Positions 55,487 to 64,000 of a stretch of 64,000 nt of DNA are shown here, one piece after another; position 1 is the first letter of the stretch, and every line of letters begins with the position of its first letter. Made by a program: the position numbers and the translations under genes. Source of the stretch: Meandrina meandrites. Lineage: Eukaryota > Cnidaria > Anthozoa > Scleractinia > Meandrinidae. The notes under the pieces are model-generated. The model had not been told where the DNA came from. It saw only the letters and a program-made list of their open reading frames with translations, and made no database searches. The stretch covers positions 36,536,251 through 36,600,250 of the forward strand of contig OY855903.1 in the NCBI GenBank assembly GCA_963693305.1, read 5' to 3'.

Positions 55487-58400
55487 ATGGCTCGCCTCAC
55501 GGAAGGTAAGAGAATATTTTCTCTTTTTATCGCTCATATTTGTGAAACAGCCAATATAGCCTACAATAATTACAAAGGCAATGAAGAAAGATGTTGTTTG
55601 GGCTGACGTGAGGGTTATGGACTGTTTGCTTTGTCGGTTTTCCGGCCTCTTTCACTGTTTGTTTTTGATAACCTTCCATTTGGCTTTCTGCCTAATTAGT
55701 ATAATTTCTCTCTATCAAAACAACAGATGACTACGATGTCATATTGATATCAAGTACCTCGGAAGATGAAGGTAAGGGAATTTTATTATTGTCTTTAGCG
55801 TTGCCACTGCAGATCTCCTTTGATCTCAAGGCCTTCGCAGAAATATCCGTGTTCATGCATCTAAAAACAAACGCTATCAGGCAAGGAATTCGAAGTTACT
55901 ATAAATAGACTGGGACTTTTATTTGGTACAACGTGCGTTAGGTTGTATTTCTGTGTTACTTATCAATTACAAATTGCGTTACCGATCAAATTGTAACGAT
56001 CATGGCCGAGTGGATAACATATATTCGACTTTAGTATTATTTTTATCATTATTAAATTATCGCGGTAAATATTCCCATCGGCGCCAACTTCAGACAGAAT
56101 TAATACACGAAACCTAAAAATACCATTACCGATTTCCGTCGTTGAACTGGAAACCTTAAGTTTTTAATTCACATCTATTGCAGAAACTGAATGAAATCAA
56201 GAAATGTTGACATTCCGGCCATATATTTTTTGTGCGTTGCGTGACCTTTTTCCTAAATTTAATACGGCAAATTCAGCCTCGATAAGACGATAAGTCTAAT
56301 AAGCGAAAAAAAAAAAGGGAAAAAAAGAACAAAATAGGATAGATGAGCGCCCATCTATCCTTTTTCTTTTCCCTTTTTTCGTTCGGAGAGCCAGCTCGCA
56401 GGCTAATAAATATTTAGGCAAAGGGAAGAAGTGAAGGGCAATGGGGTGGGTTGGGAAATGTAGGCCCGCTCCTCACTCCACAAACAAACAAACCAAAAAA
56501 CCCTCAGAAAAAACCTGCATAATTTTAAACAGTATTACCCGTATTAAATAGAAAATGTAGGCAATTAATAGTTTCAATTAGGATTGAAAACCACCCCGCT
56601 CAGTTATAACCCCAAAACACACATTTGATAGCTTTTAAAATCATTCTTACTTTCTTGCTTTATGTTTTTCGTCGAGTAATCCACCTTTACTCCCAACCTT
56701 CCACCCAATCGTCATATCCCAAAAGAACTGAAACAAACTGATTTGTCCTTTTTTCCAGTGGTCCTTTTTGCATCACACCGAAACATCTCTAGTTCCCAGG
56801 TTCCCTTTCAATCATTAAATAGATCATTTTTTTGTTGTTATTTTTCCAATCTCTGACTCATTTCGACACGTTGTTTCCGAAGCAATTGACATTGCGTTAT
56901 GTATTGCTCTTGCTAATGGATTACGTTATCTTTCAGAAACAACGGGTTTAGGAAGCAATGAAAATATTGACTCTGGGGTAAGCAATTAAAAAAATGCATT
57001 GAAGATGAAAAGGATACCAAGATATTTATTTAACAAAGCTTGGGAATGCAAGTTGGGGGCTCTATATTGTAAAGGTGTACAGTAGCACAACTTCTTTGTG
57101 AAAAACTTAAGAACCAAATTATATGAATAAAACAGTCAAACTGTAGACTAAAATGCTGGACAATATTAGGTTGTTTCAGCTTGCCAACGAAATGACCAGA
57201 ACCGGCTGGAGATGGTCAGAAGATGACGTTATCATGTATAAGGTCAATTGTCACAGCTTTCTTTTATTGTTAAAATTTCAAGGTTGAGACTTTAGCTAAT
57301 GAGCTAAGTCTACTTCAAAGCCCCCAAAAAAAGAAAACAAAGATGTCAGAGACGAAATCATTTCGGTAAGTACAGTTACTTCAATTAAGAAATTCTTAGA
57401 ACACGCCAGTAGTTGCCCATCCTTATTGCCCCACCCCATCCCCTCAACGTCCACTAACAGTAAAATACCTTCCTTGCCAAATGCATCAGAAATCAGTGTA
57501 GTGGTGCTTGCGCAGGGAACATAAACCAAGCAATTGCATTATTAAATGGATTCGTTTGGCACTTCCCTTGAAACTATTTTTTATTTATTTATCCTACAGG
57601 TTAGCAGTGGGGGATGAAGACGATAAATATAAAGACATAAGGTTAGTGTACTGCAATATCAAGATTCGATTCTTATTACATTTCTGTCGGTTAGGTCAGT
57701 ATCATTTATACAACATTGTGCAAGATAATTTCAAATGTACTTGTGTAACCTTTACAATTTTTTTAAGTTTTTAATGCACCTTAACCGTCATAGCATAATT
57801 ACTTCAGTTTATGCCAGAGAACCTTTTTGAGTACAATCCGGTTTGGACCTAATACCTGTTTCTTTTCTTAAATTAATAGCAGTAGCAGTGACGAGGACCC
57901 TGATATTGGAAGGTATTTCTTAATAAACTCTTAAAAACTGTATTTGTTACCTCGTAAAAGAAGCCAGAATAGAATTTACTATTTTTATACCTGTTTAAAT
58001 GTAGTGCTAATTGTGCGTAACAAGATTTTGCGATGTCCAATAAATTGTTGACGTACAAAAGCTATCGAAAACGTCTTTAAAATGGATAAAGTGGACTGGA
58101 TGCTACGTACGTACGGTTAGTTCTCTGAACGATATTTTTTCTTTTCTCCATTACAGAACAGCTCAGCCACTAAAGGAACATCACTTGGAAATGTTTGGGT
58201 GTTGCCCAATGTATGTTAAAGGAAAGACTGAGAAGTACTCTTTTGAGGACGTGGTTAAAATTCTTGTTGCAGAACATCCTCGAGAAATTTTATGTGATAA
58301 GCAACCGATGCGCTGTCAAAAGGATGCCACCTTTCTTATCGACACTTCCAAAGTTAAACTGCAGGACATTCCTTTCGATGATAATGGAAGTTATTCCGGA

Positions 58401-61337
58401 AGTGGGTCACACACGTGGACATATGAAGTTGTTGGAGATCCTAACAACATGGTATTCCGCAGCCGGAAAAGAGAGAAGCCTGAGGAAAGCATCTATTTGC
58501 GAAGGATCTATCGAGCATGTAAAGCAAGCGGCGACTTCCGCCAAGTTGTTTCTTATCTGGAAGATGCCAATGGAAATGTTGTCAACAACACTGCATTGTT
58601 GCAATATAACTTCAAAGGCAAAGAGCATTCCTTTGATGCCAAGCCACACGGTAACAGAAAATCATCATCAGGGCCATTTCTTCCAACGAACAAGACCACA
58701 AAGGAAGAAATCAGGAAAGAAGCCAAACAGTCCAAGCCCCAAAAAGCGGTTTTGAAATTAGCACAAGGTAAAGATCTTCTTAGCGCAAACAGCTCGGCCG
58801 AAACACCACGCGACAAGAAACAGGTGTATAACTTCAAACATAATGAACGCTTGAAGACTAGCAATCTTCAAGGTATCAAGGACGAAATTTACACCGTTAT
58901 GCTGCAAGCGGCCGCTGAAGAAGAAGAAGGGGAGGAAACGTTCGTGCACAGTATAGCATCATGGCCAGAGCCCATGTGCATACTTGGGTTCCAATACCAG
59001 TTCCACGACATTGCCAGGTTCGGCACTGACCCTTCCGCCCACTGCCTTTTGGCGATAGATACGACCTTCAACCTTGGAAGTTTCTACGTCACTCCAACTA
59101 GCTACAGGAACCTTCTCCTTGAAAGCACTAGGACGGGAAAGAACCCACTGTTCCTTGGGCCCACCTTAATCCATATGACGCGTTCCTATGCGGCGTACTC
59201 GCATTTGCTGGCAAAGCTCAAGGAAGTTGAGCCAAACATTGATGATGTTTCGGCGACAATCACTGATGGAGAGCCTGGTCTTGCAAAAGCGTTGGACACA
59301 TTTCTGAGACATAGCATTAAGCTACGATGTCTGGGTCACTTCCGACAAAATGTGAAAGAAGAGCTAAAGAAACTTGGTATACGTGGCGGACAAGAAAAGT
59401 ACTTCCTGGATAAAATATTTGGTTCTGTCTGCAATGAAGTGAGAGTAGAAGGCCTCCTTGATGCAAAAGACGAAGATGAATTTGATTCCCTGCTGTTGGC
59501 ATCAAAAAGAGAGATGACGGAGAAAGAATGCGAGGTGTGCCCAGGTGCAGAGCCTTCTTTTTACAACTGGATCCTCAAACATGCAGCGCTTATGAAGAAG
59601 TCCATGATACTTGGTGTGAGAAGTGCCGCCGGTTTAAATCAGGAAGACAGCTGCACGACAAATGATGCAGAGAGTAACAATCATGTCTTAAAAAGTGCTG
59701 CTGAAAATGAGGAGATGTCTTCCGTAGAGTTTATATGTCTTTCCAAATCCCTCGCGTTGAACCAACGGCAAGAGGTTGTCCGGGCCGTCTTGAAAAGCGG
59801 GCAGTATCGATTCAAAGACGAGTATTCAAGCCTTGAGGTGAGTGCTGACAAGTGGTACCAGATGACTAAAGAGCAAAGAATGCGACATCTGAAAAAAGTA
59901 TTGGAAACTCCAGTTTCGAAGAACAAGATGAGTAGCCCTGAACGTACTCTTTCAGTCAGCTACACTTCGGCACGACTGACAAAACCAGCCACAATGTTAG
60001 CTGCCATTTGGTCGAAGGCGCAGGAACATCTCCTTACCCCTGGGAGCATTTCTGAGCTCCCTTCACATGATGAGGAGGGAGCAAGCACCATACGCGATGC
60101 AAAGCGATTTGCAGTTTACAGCAGGTCAAAACCCGATTGGCCAAATGTGGTAAAGCTGTACGGTGATGGCTCCATAGAATGTCCCTGTCCAATGTTTAAA
60201 TCGAGCACCAACGTATGCTCCCATTCCGTCGCTGTTGCCGAGAGAGAGCAAGTATTGTCTATTTACCTTGAATGGGTGCGCACATCTGAGGCTGACTGTA
60301 ATCTTTACAATTTGTCCACAAAGAATATCAATGTCAGAGCTTCAGGTCAGAAAGGTGGAAAAGAAAAAAGAACAAGCAAAACCCAAAAGAAAGCCACTCC
60401 AAGTTACACAATAACCAATCAGGAAGAGCTAGCATTTGCTCTGGGCCAAGGAATGTCACAAACGGCGTTAGCAAGTCAAACGCAATCGATGGCCAATCCA
60501 GTACTCACACCAACCAACCAGCATCAGCAACAATATTCTTCTATGGATATTTGGCGTTCAACTGGTCTGAGTCAAGCAATGCCAACTGGTCTGAGTCAAG
60601 CAATGCTAACTGGTCTGAACCAAGCAATGCCAACTGGTCTGAGTCAAGGAATGCCAACTGGTCTGAGTCAAGCAATGCCAACTGGTCTGAACCAAGCAAT
60701 GCCAACTGGTCTGAGCCAAGCAATGCCAACTGGTCTGAGCCAAGCAATGCCAACTGGTCTGAGCCAAGCAATACCAACTGGTCTGAGTCGAGCAATGCCA
60801 ACTGGTCTGAGACAAGCAATGATGCAACCTTCACAAACCCCTCTGAGCAGTCAAACGCAATCGATGGCCAATACTGCATACACAGCAATCAACCAGGAAC
60901 AGCAGCACCATGCAGCTATAATAAGCTGGCAATCTGGTTCATCAAATGCCTCTTCACCACCCAACTGCCAATCAGCTCTAAGCCCAACCTCCTTTGTCCC
61001 ATGGCGTAACAACAAACCATTTGTTATCATGAACATAAATGGCAGAATCAAAAAATGCACCGGCTGTCGGAGAGAGTTCTCTGATCCTTTTGGACCCGTG
61101 TTTGTCGGACTTGTAGTGCAACACAGCGAGCGCGACTACTACCACGACAAGTATGCCTGTAAACGTCTAGGTAGTGAGCAGGCCAGATATTACCACCCAC
61201 TAAAGGCTTGCATCATGCTCCGACATGAGCAGTTTAATCCAGGCCTGCTTCAGCTGCATCCGGATCTTCAACTTGATGCTTTTCAAGCAGACCAGTTAAG
61301 ACAGAACCTGGGAATCGAAGTAAGTCCCGCAGTCTAA
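55487..61337 (+). CDS. MULE transposase, seven exons, 1,147 aa, SWIM zinc finger
   Basis: Exons 55,487-55,505, 55,727-55,771, 56,937-56,977, 57,283-57,365, 57,600-57,641, 57,880-57,912 and 58,157-61,337. All introns are GT-AG and all phases agree. N-terminus (exons 1-6, 87 aa): a SUMO-interaction-like YDVILISSTSEDE, a basic PQKKKTK and an acidic SSSSDEDPDIG. Residues about 95-320: N-terminal Cys/His region (CCPMYVKGK). Transposase core: first Asp in LLAIDTTFNLGSFYV (D389), second in TITDGEPGL (D458), the RCLGHFRQN block, and the Glu in TTNDAESNNH (E593). SWIM finger: ECPCPMFKSSTNVCSHSV (C763, C765, C775, H777). Then a Gln/Ser-rich region with the 8-residue repeat GLSQAMPT, and a C-terminal Cys/His cluster (CTGCRREF...YYHDKYACKR). 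MULE transposases cut and paste DNA in the nucleus. Exon 7 holds 92% of the protein. Small 5' exons were chosen because they alone join in phase to an ATG. Confidence 0.88.
55727..55771 (+). other. Exon 2: SUMO-interaction-like motif
   Basis: These 45 bases encode DDYDVILISSTSEDE. The V-I-L-I core followed by S-S-T-S-E-D-E is the classical hydrophobic core plus Ser/acidic tail of a SUMO-interacting motif. Only this exon carries it. Confidence 0.5.
56305..56385. other. Long hairpin in MULE intron 2
   Basis: GGATAGATG / CATCTATCC with a 6-base loop (AGCGCC) forms the tip at 56,337-56,360. The stem extends outward through purine-rich and pyrimidine-rich arms (AAAGGGAAAAAAAG versus CTTTTCCCTTTTTT). 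Confidence 0.6.
60561..60824 (+). repeat. 24-bp coding minisatellite, 11 units
   Basis: The unit ACTGGTCTGAGTCAAGCAAT plus GCCA encodes T-G-L-S-Q-A-M-P. Ten full units and an eleventh ending in M-M lie in the transposase C-terminal linker. Variation is confined to a few positions (S/N, A/G, M/I, Q/R). Because 24 is divisible by 3 and no unit contains a stop, several other frames are also open here on both strands; those are by-products. Confidence 0.95.
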
Positions 61338-62984
61338 GAACATTAAAGGACGTAAGAGTTAAACAACTGGCTAGTGGCCGATAAACGAGGAGCAGTATTG
61401 TCAATCAACTCTTAGAAATAGTTGAAATTCTTGATAACATTTGTTAGTTTGAGTAGATCGCCGGTCACTTAAAATGTCGTTGTATTAAATGGTGAAGCGT
61501 TTATTCGTATCGTGAGCATAAACGATGAGCCGTATTCTTATTTACTCATGCAATGAAACATAAAAGCTTTGTTTACAGTCATTGGAGTTACAGATGTTGA
61601 TATTTCGTTATATTGACAGCAGACAAGTGATGCATAATAAGTAAGTAAAAAATAAGTAAAAAATAAAGTAGTTACCTAACTGTTAATATTTTTAGTTTCC
61701 AGTCGTATAATGGCAACCTGTGTATTTCAAAAACATTTACCTACTCGAGCAGACGCTGCTCTTTTCTTTGACATTAAACTCGCGTTTATGTGGCAATCCG
61801 TGTGAATTGATTGCTGGTACATGCTATTTGTGATGCAAACGTATGGCCTGTGTGAATGAGTGAACAGTTTTTAGCTGTTCTATTCAGTTCACACATTGTA
61901 ATAAGTCAAACTGCCAGAATGTTATGCAACATATTGGAAGAAGAATAGCATGTTTTTGATCACACTTACCTCCCTTAGATTTCTCAGGGAAATCATTTCT
62001 ACAGTAGATGTACTCTCGAAATCAAGTAGTACGCCAAGTAATCAAAGTTGAATTCAAATGCAAGTATTGTATTTCGTTCCATGTTACCTTCCTGAAAGCT
62101 TGCATCTTCTGTTTTCTAAAAGGGGACATCATCAAGTCAAATAATCGGCCATTAATAAAAAGACAAGGAATCGACAAGGTACAGATGCGATAGCAAAGAA
62201 GCGAGAGTGATCGAGAGTAAAACTATTAATATCTACCGTCCACAAGAGCTGCCAAGTTCTGAGCCGCCATTGCTGAGGAAAGAGACACTTCTTTGGTCAC
62301 GTGATGTTTACATTGTTGATATTCCGGAAATTCCGGTTTGGTAGGCGAATGGAACAGAAATTTCCCGGAAAAAAATTCCAGAATTTATTTGCCGGAATAA
62401 AATTACGGAATTACGAGGTTGTCCTAACGTTCCGGAAAATCGGAACAACGGGAAAATTCCGTTCCATTCCATTCGTCCATTCCTGCTTGGGCCCAGCTTC
62501 TCCGAACAATTCGCAGAGTCAAGATGTCTTCTCAATAGCAGTGCTTGGCGTGTTTATCTCTTACCTTGCTCGAGCATAAATTATTGCTCCTTCAGATCCG
62601 TTCCCAAGTGGTATCCTTCCCGTGGGCACGACCTGGCGAGTAAACAGCTCGCATGTTTCTGTCGTCCTTGCACTCGCCAGGAAAATAGCTGGTATCGTAT
62701 ACTCAAAGTAGTCGTAGACCCGATTTAAATTCCTTCGCATGTTAGCTGCACTGAAAAAAAAACATCGTCCTCGCTTTAAATATCGTCCGTTTTAATTTCA
62801 GATTCGTTGAACAACTGCAACTCCAAATAAGGTAAAAGAGACAACGGGTTCGCCATTTCTTTTGCTTTGTTAATGCAGCCAACCGGAAAATACTGTTCCA
62901 TTTGCCACGCGGAATACCCGGAATTTCAATCCAGAATTCTACTTCCTTATTTCTATTTTTTATTTGAATATTATTTTATTATTA
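61338..62984. other. MULE 3' non-coding region
   Basis: No ORF of note. AATAAA at 61,662-61,667 is a candidate polyadenylation signal. 62,318-62,475 is dense in CCGGAA/TTCCGG words. The right TIR follows. Confidence 0.5.
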
Positions 62985-63164
62985 ATTTTTTTAAGTATTT
63001 TTATTTTTTTTTTACCTATGGAATTTTTTTTCCCGTTACTCGGTTTCTCGTTTTTTTGAGTATTTTTATTTTTTTTTACCTATGGAATTTTTTTCCCGTT
63101 ACTCGGTTTCTCGTTACTCCGTTACTCGTTACTCGTTACTCCGTTACTCTGTTTAGTAACACCC
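62985..63164 (-). repeat. MULE right terminal inverted repeat
   Basis: Inverted copy of 55,177-55,361, ending GTAACACCC at 63,164. Confidence 0.9.
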
Positions 63165-63174
63165 CCCTGTAATT
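63165..63174. repeat. Target-site duplication of the MULE (right)
   Basis: CCCTGTAATT, identical to 55,167-55,176. Confidence 0.9.
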
Positions 63175-63518
63175 AAATTGAGCAAAAAAATGATAAATGG
63201 GAGCTCCGCTTTTAGGCCTGCCTAAATCTATAAATTATGTACTATACATCAAAGGTTCTCCAATTTGCCTTATAATCACTTTGTATTAACAAAATATAAA
63301 TTATGCAGCAATATCACTGTTCATTAGAAGCCTTTTTATTTAGTTCAAATGAAATGAAATTTTAAACAAACTGGCTTACAAATAAGGCAAATACCTACAG
63401 TCCTTACACTCTGTATAACTGCATCTTTCAAAAGGACCTCAAGACCAAACAGTGTGGTACAATAAGCAATTAGGACTCTGCAAGCTGTACTATTTTCTCA
63501 TACATGTCCCTTCCTTAC
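63175..63518. other. Intron-like sequence
   Basis: No coding signal; AT-rich. It follows a splice donor at 63,518 on the minus strand and is probably the intron downstream of the integrase-core exon. Confidence 0.4.
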
Positions 63519-64000
63519 CTCCAATCTTCTGGTGGATGTGTAAGGCCTTCTTCCCTTACCACATACTTGAAATACTCCAGTAGCTCGTCATCAACGTCCT
63601 TGGCGAGTTCTGCTTGGCCATAAACGTCTCTCTGATTAGGTATCTTCTCAATGTCATCTGCTGATGCTTCAAATCCACATGTGTGAGGCAAATAATAAAG
63701 TTCACTAGGAATACCAGCAACTGTATTATGCCGGGACTGCCTTATGTAATCCATGCTCCATTCGTGTTTCACTTTGTCCAGTTCCAGTTGCAGAAAGTCA
63801 GAAAACACAAATCAGACACATTCCAAGTGCAAGTGGTTGCCTAGAGCAAGCTTTCCCTCATTCACCAGTGCCTTAAAAAAGTCTATAACCCAGGCAGTGA
63901 ATCCCCTTTTACTATGCGACAACCAGTTTTCAACTCTCTGATTTGCATGTGAAGATGAATAACGATGCGCAGCCACTTCACCGGCTAATAAACACTGTAA
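63519..64000 (-). pseudogene. Integrase-core-domain protein exon (window edge)
   Basis: From the edge, the minus strand reads HANQRVENWLSHSKRGFTAW, VIDFFKALVNEGKLALGN, then a TGA (63,812-63,814) in a position where the family has Trp, then DFLQLELDKVKHEWSMDYIR, QSRHNTVAGIPSELYYLPHT, and ends PPEDWR at the strong donor AG/GTAAGG (63,519/63,518). R-V/I-E-x-W followed by the H/S-W-x-x-x-Y-I-R-x-S-R block is the C-terminal half of the rve-like integrase core found in Ginger-type and other multicopy cnidarian genes. The catalytic first two acids lie outside the window. One nonsense codon makes this copy probably inactive. Confidence 0.65.

Larger units (their letters stand above)
55177..63164 (+). 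mobile_element. Complete 7,988-bp Mutator-like element (MULE)
   Basis: Bounded by the perfect 10-bp duplication CCCTGTAATT. Both ends start GGGTGTTACTAAACAGAGTA reading inward, and the terminal inverted repeats run about 180 bp (55,177-55,361 and 62,985-63,164) with only a few differences. A 10-bp duplication fits the 8-11 bp range known for MULEs and the encoded protein is a MULE transposase, so boundaries and content agree independently. The single seven-exon gene (55,487-61,337) has no stop or frame lesion. About 1.6 kb of non-coding sequence follows the gene before the right end. High TIR similarity and an intact gene suggest recent insertion and possible autonomy; this is inference. Confidence 0.93.

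Noticed and set aside
58195..58755. 186-codon open frame overlapping the MULE transposase
   Set aside because: Shifted-frame shadow of a strongly coding region with recognised domains in the main frame.
60541..61009. Long open frames in the other frames and on the opposite strand over the MULE minisatellite
   Set aside because: A 24-bp stop-free repeat keeps all frames in register open; the transposase frame continues on both sides and is the real one.

Overview
This is eukaryotic nuclear DNA, most likely from an anthozoan cnidarian (stony coral or sea anemone). That is an inference from the repeat families present: BEL/Pao and Ty3/gypsy LTR elements, Tx1/L1-like and CR1-like LINEs, a 2A-peptide protease protein, MULE/Mutator, DDE_Tnp_4 and DUF6589-like genes, and many small foldback MITEs. 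It also fits the AT-rich sequence with short exons bounded by GT-AG splice sites. There is no operon-like organisation and I see no tRNA, rRNA or CRISPR. Most of the window is transposon-derived.

Layout. 1-5,100: a decayed minus-strand BEL/Pao element (gag, zinc knuckle, protease, RT). It is split by a 214-bp MITE and by a plus-strand Tx1/L1-like LINE, and the LINE is itself split by a TTAA-flanked foldback element. 5.2-10.8 kb: two more TTAA elements, a 47-bp satellite and a DDE_Tnp_4 transposase remnant. 15.3-20.5 kb: a gypsy gag start, a 2A-peptide/cysteine-protease gene remnant, a CR1-like LINE tail and a second copy of the satellite. 21-25.5 kb: exons of transposon-associated genes, including a DUF6589-like one. 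26.0-34.0 kb: a five-exon minus-strand gene that looks like a real single-copy host gene (242 aa, all splice phases agree, polyadenylation signal present); I could not name it, and its introns hold several MITEs. 35.2-42.4 kb: a decayed multi-exon repetitive gene family member cut by a 3.2-kb LINE with an exact 10-bp target duplication. 45.8-50.8 kb: a Mutator-type transposase carrying another TTAA element, and a RecQ-like helicase gene remnant with intact splice sites.

The most notable feature is 55,177-63,164. This is an apparently complete, recent Mutator-like (MULE) transposon of 7,988 bp. It has 180-bp terminal inverted repeats built from short tandem sub-repeats, a perfect 10-bp target-site duplication, and a seven-exon gene whose splice phases all agree. 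The gene predicts a 1,147-aa transposase with the DDE residues, a SWIM zinc finger, an N-terminal SUMO-interaction-like motif, an in-frame 24-bp minisatellite and a C-terminal Cys/His cluster. An E2F-type palindrome and an E-box lie just before its start codon. The window ends (63.5-64 kb) in an exon of an integrase-core gene on the minus strand.

At least five elements use TTAA as target. For two of them the coding frame of the interrupted transposon gene is continuous across the insertion once one TTAA and the element are discounted, which fixes their boundaries to the base.
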